Below are positions 18,185-28,683 of a stretch of DNA of 39,229 bases, one piece after another. The notes below the pieces were generated by a model that saw nothing but the letters and a program-made list of their open reading frames with translations, was not told the origin of the DNA and did no database searches. The first letter of the stretch is position 1; each line of letters starts with the position of its first letter. The stretch is from Burkholderiales bacterium (lineage in GTDB: Bacteria; Pseudomonadota; Gammaproteobacteria; Burkholderiales; Casimicrobiaceae), in assembly GCA_017989135.1 (NCBI GenBank), contig JAGNQL010000009.1:1-39229 (forward strand), given 5' to 3'. A program made the translations under genes and the position numbers.

Positions 18185-18673
18185 TCAAATCGCCATCAAC
18201 AAAGCGCTCGCCTGCGCCGCGATGCCTTCGCCGCGCCCAGTGAAGCCGAGCTGCTCGGTTGTTGTGGCTTTCACGCTGACGCGATCGAACGCAATACCGC
18301 AATCGTCGGCGATGTTTGCGCGCATTTGCGCGATGTGCGGTGCCATCTTGGGCGCTTGCGCGATGATCGTGGCGTCGATGTTGCCAACCTCGTAGCCGGT
18401 CTCTCGAACGCGAGCCATGACGCTACGCAGAAGCACGCGGCTATCGGCGCCTTTGAACGTCGGGTCGTTGTCCGGAAAATGTTTGCCGATATCACCCAGC
18501 GCCACCGCGCCAAGAAGCGCGTCAGCTATCGCATGCAGCAACACGTCGGCGTCGGAGTGGCCAAGCAAGCCACGCTCGTACGGGATCGTGACGCCGCCCA
18601 TGACGAGCGCACGGCCGGCAACTAATTGGTGAACATCGAAGCCAGTTCCGATGCGAAATGGCAATTGACTCAT
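18185..18673 (-). CDS. ispF: 2-C-methyl-D-erythritol 2,4-cyclodiphosphate synthase
   Basis: IspF closes CDP-ME-2-phosphate to the cyclodiphosphate in the non-mevalonate (MEP) isoprenoid pathway, as a zinc-dependent trimer. The 162 residues show every family motif: GTGFDVHQL with the zinc-binding D and [23 protein letters not shown] with the third zinc histidine, [10 protein letters not shown], and [22 protein letters not shown] at the end. Its ATG overlaps the ispD stop as ATGA, so both enzymes, which act two steps apart in one pathway, are translated together. Confidence 0.97.
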   Translation of the reverse strand: MSQLPFRIGTGFDVHQLVAGRALVMGGVTIPYERGLLGHSDADVLLHAIADALLGAVALGDIGKHFPDNDPTFKGADSRVLLRSVMARVRETGYEVGNIDATIIAQAPKMAPHIAQMRANIADDCGIAFDRVSVKATTTEQLGFTGRGEGIAAQASALLMAI

Positions 18674-19383
18674 GCTTTATCCGTCGAAGAACGTGACAAA
18701 AAAAACGCGGCGAGCGCCGCGTCTTCAGGTTGTGTAATTTTGATGTTGCGCGCGCTGCCCTCCACGATGAGTGGCGACATGCCCAGCGCTTCAATCGCCT
18801 GCGCCTCATCGGTCACGTCGGGCGAGCACGCCAGCGCATACACCAGTGTTTCATAACGAAACATCTGCGGCGTCTGCGCGCGCCACATGTCGGCGCGCGG
18901 CACCGTTTCCGCCACTTCGTTTTCACGCGTGGCTCGCTTCAAGGTGTCTGTCACGGGCGAGGCCAGCAGACCGCCCACCGCATGCGCACGCGCGAGCGAA
19001 ACCAAGCGCGCCACATCACTCGCCAACACACAGGGCCGCGCCGCATCATGCACGAGCACCCACGCATCGCGCTTCACTCGTTTGCCCATAGATTGAAGCG
19101 CGTTTTGCACGGTCTCGGCACGCGTGGCACCCGCATTTCGCAGAAACGTGACATTCGGAAACGTCGTCGCCGTATCGTCGATATGCGCGTCGTCATGTTG
19201 CACGTTGACGACGACGTGTTCTATCTCGGGGCACGCGAGCAACGCGGCCAGCGTGTGGTCAATCACCTTGCGTCCAGCGATCACGCTGTATTGCTTGGGC
19301 AGCGGCGCGCCGAAGCGCGAACCGCTGCCACCAGAAGGAACAATGGCAATGCAGCCGAAGCGAATGCTCGGCGCTTCGGTCAA
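18670..19383 (-). CDS. ispD: 2-C-methyl-D-erythritol 4-phosphate cytidylyltransferase
   Basis: IspD transfers CMP from CTP to methylerythritol phosphate in the MEP pathway. The protein has 237 residues. It must start at TTG (19383), because no ATG or GTG lies before the nucleotide-binding loop; this TTG overlaps the apbC stop as TTGA. The loop reads [11 protein letters not shown] and is followed by PLPKQY. The usual form is VPAAGxGxRMG, so two small-residue changes are present. Further marks are [34 protein letters not shown] and [11 protein letters not shown]. It is coupled to apbC upstream and ispF downstream. Confidence 0.95.
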   Translation of the reverse strand: MTEAPSIRFGCIAIVPSGGSGSRFGAPLPKQYSVIAGRKVIDHTLAALLACPEIEHVVVNVQHDDAHIDDTATTFPNVTFLRNAGATRAETVQNALQSMGKRVKRDAWVLVHDAARPCVLASDVARLVSLARAHAVGGLLASPVTDTLKRATRENEVAETVPRADMWRAQTPQMFRYETLVYALACSPDVTDEAQAIEALGMSPLIVEGSARNIKITQPEDAALAAFFLSRSSTDKA

Positions 19384-20459
19384 TTCACCACCTTGATCGA
19401 CGGGAATTTCGCCGAGTGATCTTCGCTCTTTTGCGCGACGAAAATCGCCACTTTGCGCGCGATTTCGCGGTACGTCGCGGCGACCGCGCCATCAGGATTG
19501 GCAACGACGGTCGGGCGGCCACTGTCCGACTGCGCGCGGATCGACCCGTCGAGCGGCAAACCGCCCAAGAACGGTACGTTGTAGTCACGGCACATCGCCT
19601 TGCCGCCGCCTTCGCCGAAGATAGGTTCGATGTGGCCGCAGTTTGAACACACATGGGTGCTCATGTTCTCAACGATGCCGACAATCGGAATGCCCACTTT
19701 GTCGAACATCTTGAGGCCTTTGCGCGCATCAATCACCGCGATCTCTTGCGGCGTCGTCACAATGACCGCACCAGTCACCGGCACTTTCTGCGAGAGCGTG
19801 AGCTGGATGTCACCAGTGCCGGGCGGCATATCGATCACCAAATAATCTAGATCGCGCCAATTGGTGTCAGAAAGCAATTGTTCCAACGCCTGCGTGACCA
19901 TCGGGCCGCGCCACACCATAGGCGTGTCGGTATCAATCAAGAAGCCAATCGACATCGCTTGGATGCCGTGCGCCTCCATCGGTTCCAGCGTTTTGCCGTC
20001 CGCACTTTCCGGGCGACCGGTGATGCCAAGCATTTGCGGTTGCGACGGGCCGTAAATGTCGGCGTCGAGAATGCCCACATTCGCGCCCTCGGCCGCGAGT
20101 GCCAGCGCTAGGTTCACGGCGGTCGTACTTTTGCCCACGCCGCCTTTGCCGGACGCCACTGCGATGATGTTTTTAATGCCGGGTTTGAGTTTCACGCCGC
20201 GTTGAACTGCGTGCGAAACGACGCGGTGCGACACCGTGACCGCCACCTTCCCAACGCCATCGAGTGTGCGCACGTGTTGCGTCACGACTTGGCGAATTGC
20301 GTCGTACTGGCTTTTCGCCGGGTAGCCGACGACGACTTCGATGGTCACGTCGTTGCCGTCAATCGCAACGCGTTTGATCGACTTGTCCTTAATGAAGTCG
20401 CGGCCCGTGTTCGGGTCAAGACAGGTCGCGAGATGGGAGAGCACAATTGATTCATTCAT
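19380..20459 (-). CDS. apbC: Iron-sulfur cluster carrier ATPase ApbC/Mrp
   Basis: The protein binds and passes on [4Fe-4S] clusters using a ParA-like ATPase. The ATG at 20459 (MNESIVLS, 359 residues) is chosen because the longer frame adds 52 residues without family character. Residues ~1-90 are a MIP18/DUF59 domain (CLDPNTGRDF...). Then comes the deviant Walker A SGKGGVGKSTTAVNLALALA, ILDADIYGPSQPQMLG, DMPPGTGDIQLTL, and the cluster-binding C-x-x-C in HVCSNCGH near residue ~285, with IFGEGGG after it. It heads the apbC-ispD-ispF unit and is transcribed divergently from metG, a gene order shared with many proteobacteria. Confidence 0.95.
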   Translation of the reverse strand: MNESIVLSHLATCLDPNTGRDFIKDKSIKRVAIDGNDVTIEVVVGYPAKSQYDAIRQVVTQHVRTLDGVGKVAVTVSHRVVSHAVQRGVKLKPGIKNIIAVASGKGGVGKSTTAVNLALALAAEGANVGILDADIYGPSQPQMLGITGRPESADGKTLEPMEAHGIQAMSIGFLIDTDTPMVWRGPMVTQALEQLLSDTNWRDLDYLVIDMPPGTGDIQLTLSQKVPVTGAVIVTTPQEIAVIDARKGLKMFDKVGIPIVGIVENMSTHVCSNCGHIEPIFGEGGGKAMCRDYNVPFLGGLPLDGSIRAQSDSGRPTVVANPDGAVAATYREIARKVAIFVAQKSEDHSAKFPSIKVVN

Positions 20460-20568
20460 AGCCACGAAGTTTAGCGGGTGCGCTCCTTTCGAGGACCTCG
20501 GATTTGCTACTATTCCCTTGTATTTCCTAGGGTTTTCGACCCTGCCAGACCTCTCCCAGTAAGCACTT

Positions 20569-22863
20569 ATGACCGCCGCCAACACCGTTCCGGCCAAACG
20601 CCGCATCTTCGTCACGACCGCACTGCCCTACGCCAACGGCAAGTTTCATCTCGGCCACATGATGGAGTACATCCAGGCCGACATTTGGGTGCGGTTCCAG
20701 CGGATGCGCGGACACGAAGTGCATTGGGTCTGTGCCGACGACACGCACGGCGCGCCGATCATGATCGCCGCCGAAAAAGCGGGCAAAACGCCGCAAGAAT
20801 TCGTCGCCGAAATCGCCGCGACGCGGAAAGAGTATCTCGACGGATTCAACCTCTCGCTTGACAACTGGCACTCCACCGATTCACCGGAGAATGTGGAGCT
20901 GGCGCAGGATATCTATCGGAAGTTGCGCGACTTCGTGCGCGACGGCAAACCCGCGTCATTCATCGAACGTCGCTCAATCGAGCAGTTCTACGACCCGGTC
21001 AAAGGCATGTTCCTTCCGGATCGCTACATCAAAGGCGAGTGCCCGAAGTGCGGCGCGAAAGATCAATACGGCGATTCGTGTGAGGTGTGTAGCGCCGTCT
21101 ACGCACCGACCGATCTGAAAAATCCGTATTCAGTGCTCTCTGGCGCAGCCCCCGAGATGCGGTCTAGCGAGCACTTCTTTTTCCGTCTGTCCGACCCAAG
21201 CTGCGTCGAGTTTTTGCGGGAGTGGACCGAGGGCTTGGATCGCCACGGAAAAAAGCGCCTGCAATCCGAAGTCATCGCCAAGACGAAAGAATGGTTGGGC
21301 GCGGATGGCAAGATGGGCGACTGGGACATTTCGCGCGACGCGCCGTATTTCGGCATCCCGATTCCGGACGAGCCGGGCAAGTATTTTTACGTTTGGCTAG
21401 ACGCGCCGATTGGCTACCTCGCTTCGCTGAAAAACTACTTCGACTCCGGTAAGGCTGCGGCCAACGGCGAGAAGCGAAGCTTCACCGAGTTCATGGCCGC
21501 CGACGACACCGAGCAGATTCATTTCATCGGCAAAGACATCGTGTACTTTCACGTACTGTTCTGGCCCGCAACGCTGAAGTTTTCCGGCTATAAAGTGCCG
21601 GACAGCGTGAACGTGCACGGCTTCATTACGGTCGGTGGCGAGAAGATGAGTAAGAGCCGCGGCACCGGCATTGATCCGCTGAAGTATTTGCAGATCGGCA
21701 TGAACCCCGAATGGCTGCGCTACTACATCGCGGCCAAGCTCAATGCCAACGTCGAAGACGTCGATTTCACCGCCGAAGATTTCATGGCGCGTGTGAATTC
21801 GGATTTGATTGGCAAGTATGTGAATATTGCGAGTCGTGCAGCCGGCTTTATTGCTAAACGATTTGAAGGAAGAACTTCCGCATTCAGAGAATTTGAGTCC
21901 GCGCTTCGCACCGGATTAGCGCGCGTTGACTTCGCATTGTTCGCAGCAAGTTATTCTACGAACGCTGGCGGCGATGACCTTCTCGCTACGCACCGAACGC
22001 ATGCGGTTGGATTGGCTTACGACTTCGGTATGCACGCGTGCGAAGTTCAGGAATACTTTGATGCTCGCGAGTACGGCAAAGCGATACGGACCATTATGTT
22101 CCTCGCTGACCAAGTCAACAATTACGTGGACCAATACAAACCATGGGAACTAGCTCGCAAGGAGGAACTCTCCAGACACCTTCACGAAGTTTGTAGTGTT
22201 TGTGTGGAGACGTTCCGGCTACTAACCCTCATGCTGAAACCAGTTTTGCCGAAACTCGCCAGAGACACCGAGCAATTCCTCGAAATCGATAGCCTGTCGT
22301 ACGAAAACATCAAGAAATGCGTTTTTGACCGGCGAATTGGAGCCTATCCTCGTCTAATGGAACGCGTCGAAGAAAAGCAACTAGACGAACTCTTCGGTCT
22401 GTTGCCGGACGCCGCAAACAAACCGGCAGCAGCTGCGCAGCCGGCAGTTGCCGCCCCCGCGAAGGCAACAGCGAAATCCAAAGCGCCAGAGCCCACGCCC
22501 GAAGGCTGCATCAGCATCGACGACTTCACGAAAGTGGATTTGCGCATCGCCAAAATCGTTAATGCCGAGCACGTTGAAGGCAGCGACAAATTGCTTCGGC
22601 TCACGCTCGACGTCGGTGAGACGGACGATGCCGGTCAACCCAAGACGCGTAACGTTTTCTCAGGCATCAAGTCGGCTTACAAGCCCGAGGATCTGATCGG
22701 TCAACACACCGTGCTTGTTGCCAATCTGGCTCCGCGCAAGATGAAGTTTGGCGTGTCTGAGGGCATGGTGCTTGCTGCTTCGGCCAAAGATGATAAGAAT
22801 GACACCGGGCTCTATATTCTCAACCCGCACAGCGGCGCCCGAGCGGGAATGAAAGTAACGTAG
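20569..22863 (+). CDS. metG: Methionyl-tRNA synthetase with an unusual, possibly mosaic anticodon-binding region
   Basis: MetG charges tRNA-Met. The protein has 764 residues. The catalytic domain has the HIGH-type motif in [10 protein letters not shown], the zinc knuckle [17 protein letters not shown] and KMSKS in [12 protein letters not shown]. The C-terminus carries the dimerising tRNA-binding domain ([20 protein letters not shown]) after an Ala/Pro/Lys-rich linker. Between them, residues ~424-605 form the anticodon-binding helices. Compared with E. coli MetG as remembered, this part holds about 35 extra residues (around [14 protein letters not shown] and [13 protein letters not shown]). 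It also uses codons rare elsewhere in the gene (AGA four times, several CTA, one ATA). Upstream and downstream parts have ordinary GC-rich codon use. The frame is intact and the enzyme should be functional. Confidence 0.95.
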   Translation: MTAANTVPAKRRIFVTTALPYANGKFHLGHMMEYIQADIWVRFQRMRGHEVHWVCADDTHGAPIMIAAEKAGKTPQEFVAEIAATRKEYLDGFNLSLDNWHSTDSPENVELAQDIYRKLRDFVRDGKPASFIERRSIEQFYDPVKGMFLPDRYIKGECPKCGAKDQYGDSCEVCSAVYAPTDLKNPYSVLSGAAPEMRSSEHFFFRLSDPSCVEFLREWTEGLDRHGKKRLQSEVIAKTKEWLGADGKMGDWDISRDAPYFGIPIPDEPGKYFYVWLDAPIGYLASLKNYFDSGKAAANGEKRSFTEFMAADDTEQIHFIGKDIVYFHVLFWPATLKFSGYKVPDSVNVHGFITVGGEKMSKSRGTGIDPLKYLQIGMNPEWLRYYIAAKLNANVEDVDFTAEDFMARVNSDLIGKYVNIASRAAGFIAKRFEGRTSAFREFESALRTGLARVDFALFAASYSTNAGGDDLLATHRTHAVGLAYDFGMHACEVQEYFDAREYGKAIRTIMFLADQVNNYVDQYKPWELARKEELSRHLHEVCSVCVETFRLLTLMLKPVLPKLARDTEQFLEIDSLSYENIKKCVFDRRIGAYPRLMERVEEKQLDELFGLLPDAANKPAAAAQPAVAAPAKATAKSKAPEPTPEGCISIDDFTKVDLRIAKIVNAEHVEGSDKLLRLTLDVGETDDAGQPKTRNVFSGIKSAYKPEDLIGQHTVLVANLAPRKMKFGVSEGMVLAASAKDDKNDTGLYILNPHSGARAGMKVT

Positions 22864-22867
22864 CTTT

Positions 22868-23368
22868 ATGTTTGGAACACGCACCGTCTTCGAGCAGGAT
22901 AAGTACAAAGTCCGCATGGCCAGTTCGCGCGATGCGCCAGTGGTGTCCGCGTTAACTAAGGGCGATTGGTCCGAGCGAGTCGCAATCTCGCAACGCCGCC
23001 GAAACGACAACCCGACGCAAATTGCTGACGACCTTCGCGCGGGCGGCGGCTTGGTGCTCTATCGCGGCAGCCTGCCGGTAGCGGCGCTCTCTTACGTGCC
23101 CGCGCGTGACGGAAGCTGGGAACTGCGCCGCCTCGGCGTCACGCGCACGTTCTCGGGACGTGGTTTCACCACATTATTGGTAAGCACGCTTGAGAGTCTC
23201 GCGAGAAAAGCCGAAGTTCGCTCCATCCGAATCCCAGTCGACACCTACGCACCGCAGTACAAAGCCTACTTCGAAAAAATCGGCTTCAGCGTTGAGGCTG
23301 ATCGTACTTTCTCGACCGTATTCGCAGCGGCGATGCAGCCCATCCTGATGCGCAAATTGGTCGCGTAA
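22868..23368 (+). CDS. GNAT-family N-acetyltransferase
   Basis: The protein has 166 residues, starting 4 bp after the metG stop, so it is probably on the metG transcript. The GNAT fold is shown by an N-terminal RMASSRDAPVVSAL, strand GGLVLYRGSLPVAALSYV, then ELRRLGVTRTFSGRGFTTLLVSTLE, where the V-x-x-x-F-x-G-R-G-x-x acetyl-CoA loop is slightly altered. The final YKAYFEKIGFSVE is the typical closing motif. The substrate is unknown. Confidence 0.8.
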   Translation: MFGTRTVFEQDKYKVRMASSRDAPVVSALTKGDWSERVAISQRRRNDNPTQIADDLRAGGGLVLYRGSLPVAALSYVPARDGSWELRRLGVTRTFSGRGFTTLLVSTLESLARKAEVRSIRIPVDTYAPQYKAYFEKIGFSVEADRTFSTVFAAAMQPILMRKLVA

Positions 23369-23386
23369 AGAGAGACTCAGATCGCG

Positions 23387-25072
23387 ATGCTCAGTCTGGC
23401 GTTTCGACCCCGACTCGCGAAGGAGCTTGCGCAGTATTCGTCCGATAAATTTCGCGCTGATGCACTCGCCGGCCTCACAGTGGGCATCGTCGCCGTGCCC
23501 TTGGCGATGGCGTTCGCCATCGCCAGCGGCGTCTCCCCAGAACAAGGGTTAATTACAGCCGTCATCGCTGGCCTGATCATTTCCGCGCTTGGTGGCACGC
23601 GACTCTGCATCGGTGGCCCAACGGGCGCGTTCATCGTCGTGCTCTATTCGATCCTCAGCAAATACGGCTGGGCGAACTTGATGATCTGCACGATGATGGC
23701 GGGCGTAATATTGGTCATCATGGGTATGGCCAAGCTTGGTGTACTGATTCGATTTGTGCCCAACTCGGTCATCATAGGATTCACTAATGGCATTGCTGTG
23801 CTCATCGCACTTTCGCAAATCAAAGATTTCTTCGGTTTGCCAATTGCGAAAATGCCCGGCGAATTTTTCGGTATCGTAAAGGCTCTTGCCAGCGCCTTGC
23901 CACAAATGCATTGGCCGTCGTTGCTGCTCGCGCTCGCATGTTTTGCATTTCTAAAGTTGTGGCCAGCGCGCCTGTCGCGCTACGTTCCATCGCCGTTCCT
24001 GGTGCTGATTTTTTCGACGGCAATTACTCTAGCGTCTGACACCGGAATTGCGACCATCGGCTCAAAGTTCGGCGAAATCAAGGCAACGTTGCCGATGCCG
24101 CAAATGCCCACGATCACGCTGGAGCAGATTGGCAGCCTGATACCGCCAGCGCTTACCATCGCGCTGCTCGCCGCAATTGAATCATTGCTCTGCGCGGTTG
24201 TGGCGGACAAGCAAACCAATGATCGCGCCGACCCCAATCAAGAACTCGTCGCTCAGGGCTTGGCGAATATCGTGTCGCCGCTGTTCGGCGGCTTAGCCGC
24301 AACCAGCGCCATGGCACGCACTAGCGCCAACATCAAGAACGGCGCGGCCACACCTGTCTCGGGCTGCATTCACGCCGTGACCGTTTTGCTGGTGCTCTTA
24401 GTCGCAAGCCCACTCGCGAAACACGTACCGCTACCGGCGCTCGCTGCGATCTTAATGTGGGTCGCGCTCAACATGGGCGATTGGCACGAATTCGCGTCGA
24501 TGCGGAGATACACACCGCTGCGAAACGCCACGCTCGTCAGCACCTTTTTACTCACCGTTTTGTTCGACCTCACCATCGCCGTTGAAGTCGGCATGGTGCT
24601 CGCGACGTTGCTGCTGATTAAGCGCCTCACAGAAGCCGCTACGGTGCAAACCATCGACAATCTTGCAAAAGATGCCGACGCGCCACCTATGCCGCTACCC
24701 GCCGGCACTACTGCGCTTCGCTTGCGCGGTGCGCTGTTTTTCGGCGTGGTAGATCGGCTTGAAGCAGGTTTCGACGCGCTACCAAAAGCGTCCGTCGTCG
24801 TGCTCGATTTTCTGGAGGTAATTTACCTCGACTCAACGGCCTTGGAATCGATTCGACGCTTCGGCGAAACATGCCGCGCGTGCAATATCGAGGTGATTCT
24901 TTTTGGTCTCGGTGCACAACCACGTTCATTGTTTGAGCGCACGGGGCTTGACCAAGCATTCGGTGTCGAGCATGTCGTGGAGACGCGTCGGCAAGCGCTT
25001 GATCTAGTGATTTGGCGCAGTATTCAGCAACAAATTCAACCCGTGAAGGCTGGTGACTCCAGCAGGAATTGA
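23387..25072 (+). CDS. SulP-family inorganic anion transporter with STAS domain
   Basis: The protein has 561 residues. The N-terminal signature of SulP transporters is clear (FRADALAGLTVGIVAVPLAMAFAIASGVSPEQGL, then GGTRLCIGGPTGAFIVVL). About ten to twelve membrane helices reach to residue ~405, with the conserved AAIESLLCAVVADKQTNDRADPNQELVAQGLANI and GGLAATSAMARTSANIKNG. A cytoplasmic STAS domain follows at ~440-560 (ALRLRGALFFGVVDRLE, VVLDFLEVIYLDSTALESIRRF). Relatives carry sulfate, bicarbonate or other anions; no carbonic anhydrase is adjacent to point to bicarbonate. It starts 18 bp after the GNAT gene. Confidence 0.93.
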   Translation: MLSLAFRPRLAKELAQYSSDKFRADALAGLTVGIVAVPLAMAFAIASGVSPEQGLITAVIAGLIISALGGTRLCIGGPTGAFIVVLYSILSKYGWANLMICTMMAGVILVIMGMAKLGVLIRFVPNSVIIGFTNGIAVLIALSQIKDFFGLPIAKMPGEFFGIVKALASALPQMHWPSLLLALACFAFLKLWPARLSRYVPSPFLVLIFSTAITLASDTGIATIGSKFGEIKATLPMPQMPTITLEQIGSLIPPALTIALLAAIESLLCAVVADKQTNDRADPNQELVAQGLANIVSPLFGGLAATSAMARTSANIKNGAATPVSGCIHAVTVLLVLLVASPLAKHVPLPALAAILMWVALNMGDWHEFASMRRYTPLRNATLVSTFLLTVLFDLTIAVEVGMVLATLLLIKRLTEAATVQTIDNLAKDADAPPMPLPAGTTALRLRGALFFGVVDRLEAGFDALPKASVVVLDFLEVIYLDSTALESIRRFGETCRACNIEVILFGLGAQPRSLFERTGLDQAFGVEHVVETRRQALDLVIWRSIQQQIQPVKAGDSSRN

Positions 25073-25142
25073 CGGGTTACGTGTGGGGTCGCGGCACGGC
25101 TTTTCAAGCATGCCTCGCTAAAAAAATAGATCCGGCTGCTTG

Positions 25143-25148
25143 CTTGAA
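25143..25148 (+). promoter_or_regulatory. Possible heat-shock -35 element upstream of hsp20
   Basis: CTTGAA equals the sigma-32 -35 consensus and lies 80 bp before the hsp20 start. The region 14 bp later (ACTCACTT) matches the CCCCATNT -10 consensus poorly. Only the position and the -35 support it. Confidence 0.25.
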
Positions 25149-25172
25149 ACTCCGCCACGGGCACTCACTTTC

Positions 25173-25209
25173 GGTGGTATGAGCGCTGCACACTTTCAGC
25201 GCAACCACC
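25173..25209 (+). promoter_or_regulatory. Hairpin in the hsp20 leader
   Basis: GGTGGT (25173-25178) pairs with ACCACC (25204-25209), and inside it GCGCTG (25183-25188) pairs with CAGCGC (25197-25202). That gives a 12-bp two-part stem with an 8-nt loop. It ends 3 bp before the GGAAGGAA ribosome binding site. A structured leader this close to the start of a small heat-shock gene may be regulatory. Confidence 0.5.
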
Positions 25210-25227
25210 CCTGGAAGGAAACATACT

Positions 25228-25686
25228 ATGACTGGTTTTATTCGCTTGAATGGCGTTCCCACAGCCCGCTGGACCCCTTTCGCCGCACACGTACGAAGCG
25301 CCGCTGATATTGAGCGCGCGCTCGGAACGCTCGCCGCACAAGTCTGCGGAAATGAGGCAGTCGCAACCGCCGAACTGCGCGCCGACGTACGTGAAACCGC
25401 GGCGGCCTACGTCGTACAAATCGACGTGCCGGGCGTAAGCAAAGAGGACATTACCGTCGACGTTGATGAGAAGTCTCTGCGCGTTGAAGTCGTTTTCAAA
25501 CGCGACGCTGTCGAAGGCGAAACTCAAGTGCTTAGCGAGCGTACAAGCGGCGTGGCGACGCGTGCGTTCCGTTTACCGCAGGCCGTCGACGCTGAAGCTG
25601 CAACGGCTCGCCACGAGCACGGTGTGTTGACGTTAACGCTACCAAAGAAAAACGCGGCAGCACAAAAGCGACTGGCGATTAACTAA
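25228..25686 (+). CDS. Hsp20/alpha-crystallin small heat-shock protein
   Basis: The protein has 152 residues, with a GGAAGGAA ribosome binding site. The alpha-crystallin domain spans ~48-140: ADVRETAAAYVVQIDVPGVSKEDITVDVDEKSLRVEV, then FRLPQAVDAEAATARHEHGVLTLTLPKK, where the GVLTLTLPK motif is the conserved end of the domain. The C-terminal tail lacks a clear I-x-I/V oligomerisation motif and ends KRLAIN. Such proteins hold unfolding proteins for refolding by other chaperones. It follows the SulP gene by 155 bp and is convergent with uvrA, 8 bp apart. Confidence 0.93.
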   Translation: MTGFIRLNGVPTARWTPFAAHVRSAADIERALGTLAAQVCGNEAVATAELRADVRETAAAYVVQIDVPGVSKEDITVDVDEKSLRVEVVFKRDAVEGETQVLSERTSGVATRAFRLPQAVDAEAATARHEHGVLTLTLPKKNAAAQKRLAIN

Positions 25687-25693
25687 GTAAAGG

Positions 25694-28552
25694 TCAAGCG
25701 CTGACCTCCTTGCGCTTGCTGCGTTTGAGCAGCGGCGCAAGGAATTTCGCGGTGTGTGAGGCCGCGACGGTTGCAACGGTTTCAGGCGTCCCTTGCGCAA
25801 CCACCATACCACCGCCACCACCGCCTTCTGGCCCCATGTCAATCATCCAATCGGCGGTTTTGATCACATCTAGATTGTGTTCGATCACCACGACCGTGTT
25901 GCCGTGATCGCGGAGTCGGTAGAGCACTTTCAGGAGCAAATCGATATCCGCGAAATGCAGGCCAGTCGTCGGCTCATCGAGGATGTAGAGCGTATTCCCT
26001 GTGTCGCGTTTTGAAAGTTCCAGCGCGAGTTTGACGCGTTGCGCTTCGCCGCCTGATAGCGTTGTCGCTGACTGACCGAGGCGGATGTAGCCGAGGCCGA
26101 CTTCGAACAAGAGATTCACTTTCGCAGCGATCGCGGGCACCGGCTGGAAGAAATCGCGTGCGACTTCGACTGTCATTTCGAGCACTTCAGAAATGTTCTT
26201 GCCGCGATACTGAACGTCGAGCGTTTCGCGGTTATAGCGCTTGCCGTGGCAGACGTCGCACTCAACGTAAACATCCGGCAGAAAGTGCATTTCGACCTTG
26301 ATCATGCCGTCACCTTCGCATGCTTCGCAGCGCCCGCCCTTCACGTTAAACGAGAAGCGGCCGGGCTCATAGCCACGCTCGCGCGCCTGCGGCGTTTGCG
26401 CGAACAGATCGCGAATCGGCGTGAAAAGGCCGGTGTAGGTCGCAGGATTGGAGCGCGGCGTGCGACCAATCGGACTCTGATCAACGTTGATGACTTTATC
26501 GAACGCGTTTAAGCCGTCAATGCCCGCATGCGGCGCTGGCTCTTGCAAACTTCCGTAAATTTTCTTGGCGGCGGCACAATACAACGTGTCATTCACGAGC
26601 GTTGACTTCCCCGACCCCGACACCCCCGTAACGCAGGTGAGCAGTCCGACAGGAATCGAGACGTCAACGTTCTTCAGATTGTTGCCACGCGCGCCACGAA
26701 TGGTGATCTGCTTGTCAGCGTCTGGCGCAATACGTTTCTTTGGCAGTGCGATTTGCATCGCACCGGACAGATACAAACCCGTCAACGATGTCTTCGACCG
26801 TTTGATGTCCGCTGGTTTACCGTGCGCGATGATTTGGCCGCCGTGAATGCCCGCAGCAGGCCCAAGATCAATGACGTAATCGGCGCTCATGATCGCGTCT
26901 TCGTCATGTTCAACCACGATTACGGTGTTGCCCAAATCACGCAAGTGCTTGAGGGTTTCGAGCAAGCGATCGTTGTCACGTTGATGCAATCCAATCGACG
27001 GTTCATCGAGCACATACATCACGCCCGTTAGGCCGGAGCCAATTTGCGACGCTAGACGAATCCGCTGCGCTTCACCGCCAGAAAGCGTTTCGGCGCTGCG
27101 GTCAAGCGACAAATAGTCCAAGCCCACGTTGTTCAAAAACCCAACGCGGTTGCGAATTTCCCAGACGATGCGCTCAGCGATCTTTTGCTTCGCGCCCGTG
27201 AGTTTTAAGTTCTCAAAAAACTTGGCCGTTTCGAATAGCGCCAACGCGCTCACGGCGTAAATCGGCACGCCGCCCACCATCACAAATCGCGCTTCGCGAC
27301 GCAGTCGCGCTCCGTCGCAATCGGGGCATGGCCGACGGCTCATGTATTTCGACAACTCCTCGCGGACCGCACTCGATTCTGTCTCGTGATAACGGCGACG
27401 AAAATTTGGCAGCACACCCTCAAACGGATGCTTGCGCTTCTGAATCACGCCCTTTTCACTGACGTAATCAAACTCGATCACGTCTTCGCCACTGCCAAAG
27501 ACGACGGCGTTGCGCGCCTCTTCTGGCAGTTCGGCGAACGGCTGCTCGATATTGAAGCCGTAATGCCCGGCCAACCCTTGCAGCATTTGAAAGTAAAAAA
27601 TGGTGCGGCGATCCCAGCCTTTGATCGCGCCACTCGCCAGCGACAGCTCCGGATGCGCCACGATACGCGCTGGTTCGAATTCGTCGATTTCTCCCAAGCC
27701 GTCGCAGCTCGGGCAAGCACCCATCGGCGAGTTAAACGAAAACAAGCGTGGCTCTAGCTCTGAGAGCGAGTAGTCACAAATCGGACAGGCAAACTTCGTC
27801 GAGAACAGATTCGACTCGGGCTTGTCTTCGGGGGTATCCATCTTCACGACCAACGCGCGGCCATTGCCCAAACGACACGCTGTCTCGAACGATTCGGCCA
27901 ATCGCTGCTTTGCATCGGGCCGCACCTTAATGCGATCCACAACGACCTCAATCGTGTGTTTGTGGTTTTTGTGCAGCTTGGGCGTTGGCTCCAGCTCGGT
28001 CACTTCGCCGTTAATGCGAACCCGCGTAAATCCCTTGGCCTTGAGTTCGATGAAGAGCTCGATGTGTTCGCCTTTGCGATCCGTCAATACCGGCGCAAGC
28101 AACATGACACGCGTCTCTGCCGGGTAGGCCAATACCGAATCCACCATCTGCGATATCGTCTGCGACGAGAGCATGATTTCAGGATGATTCGGACAATACG
28201 GATCCCCCACACGCGCATAAAGCAAACGCAGGTAATCGTGAATTTCCGTAACAGTGCCGACTGTCGAGCGCGGGTTATGGCTCGTTGCTTTCTGTTCGAT
28301 TGCGATGGCCGGCGCAAGACCTTCGATCAGGTCAACGTCCGGCTTATCCATCATCTGCAAAAACTGCCGCGCGTACGCCGATAGCGACTCCACATACCGA
28401 CGTTGCCCTTCGGCATACAACGTGTCAAACGCCAACGAGCTTTTGCCCGAACCCGACAAACCGGTGATCACCACCAGCTTGTGCTTGGGGATGTCGATGT
28501 TGATGTTTTTGAGATTGTGCGTGCGTGCTCCACGCACCCGAAGAAAATCCAT
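25694..28552 (-). CDS. uvrA: Excinuclease ABC subunit A
   Basis: UvrA recognises DNA damage and loads UvrB in nucleotide excision repair. The ATG at 28552 ([16 protein letters not shown], 952 residues) matches the family start better than the frame's first start, 15 codons earlier. The two ABC ATPase halves are complete: Walker [15 protein letters not shown] and [14 protein letters not shown], signatures [13 protein letters not shown] and [13 protein letters not shown], and Walker [11 protein letters not shown] and [10 protein letters not shown]. Zinc sites are at CPICDYS/CPSCDG and [14 protein letters not shown]. The C-terminus has the [15 protein letters not shown] stretch. No SOS box was seen in the 130 bp upstream. 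Confidence 0.97.
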   Translation of the reverse strand: MDFLRVRGARTHNLKNINIDIPKHKLVVITGLSGSGKSSLAFDTLYAEGQRRYVESLSAYARQFLQMMDKPDVDLIEGLAPAIAIEQKATSHNPRSTVGTVTEIHDYLRLLYARVGDPYCPNHPEIMLSSQTISQMVDSVLAYPAETRVMLLAPVLTDRKGEHIELFIELKAKGFTRVRINGEVTELEPTPKLHKNHKHTIEVVVDRIKVRPDAKQRLAESFETACRLGNGRALVVKMDTPEDKPESNLFSTKFACPICDYSLSELEPRLFSFNSPMGACPSCDGLGEIDEFEPARIVAHPELSLASGAIKGWDRRTIFYFQMLQGLAGHYGFNIEQPFAELPEEARNAVVFGSGEDVIEFDYVSEKGVIQKRKHPFEGVLPNFRRRYHETESSAVREELSKYMSRRPCPDCDGARLRREARFVMVGGVPIYAVSALALFETAKFFENLKLTGAKQKIAERIVWEIRNRVGFLNNVGLDYLSLDRSAETLSGGEAQRIRLASQIGSGLTGVMYVLDEPSIGLHQRDNDRLLETLKHLRDLGNTVIVVEHDEDAIMSADYVIDLGPAAGIHGGQIIAHGKPADIKRSKTSLTGLYLSGAMQIALPKKRIAPDADKQITIRGARGNNLKNVDVSIPVGLLTCVTGVSGSGKSTLVNDTLYCAAAKKIYGSLQEPAPHAGIDGLNAFDKVINVDQSPIGRTPRSNPATYTGLFTPIRDLFAQTPQARERGYEPGRFSFNVKGGRCEACEGDGMIKVEMHFLPDVYVECDVCHGKRYNRETLDVQYRGKNISEVLEMTVEVARDFFQPVPAIAAKVNLLFEVGLGYIRLGQSATTLSGGEAQRVKLALELSKRDTGNTLYILDEPTTGLHFADIDLLLKVLYRLRDHGNTVVVIEHNLDVIKTADWMIDMGPEGGGGGGMVVAQGTPETVATVAASHTAKFLAPLLKRSKRKEVSA

Positions 28553-28683
28553 GCCCACGCCTAATCCAGTATTACCAACAACGCCCGCGAAGGGCAACCC
28601 GGCATTATGACCCGCGGCGAGCTTTAGCGCACGTAAAACCCATGCGCCAACTCAGCGTGGCGGCGACGCCCGGCCTGAGCACC

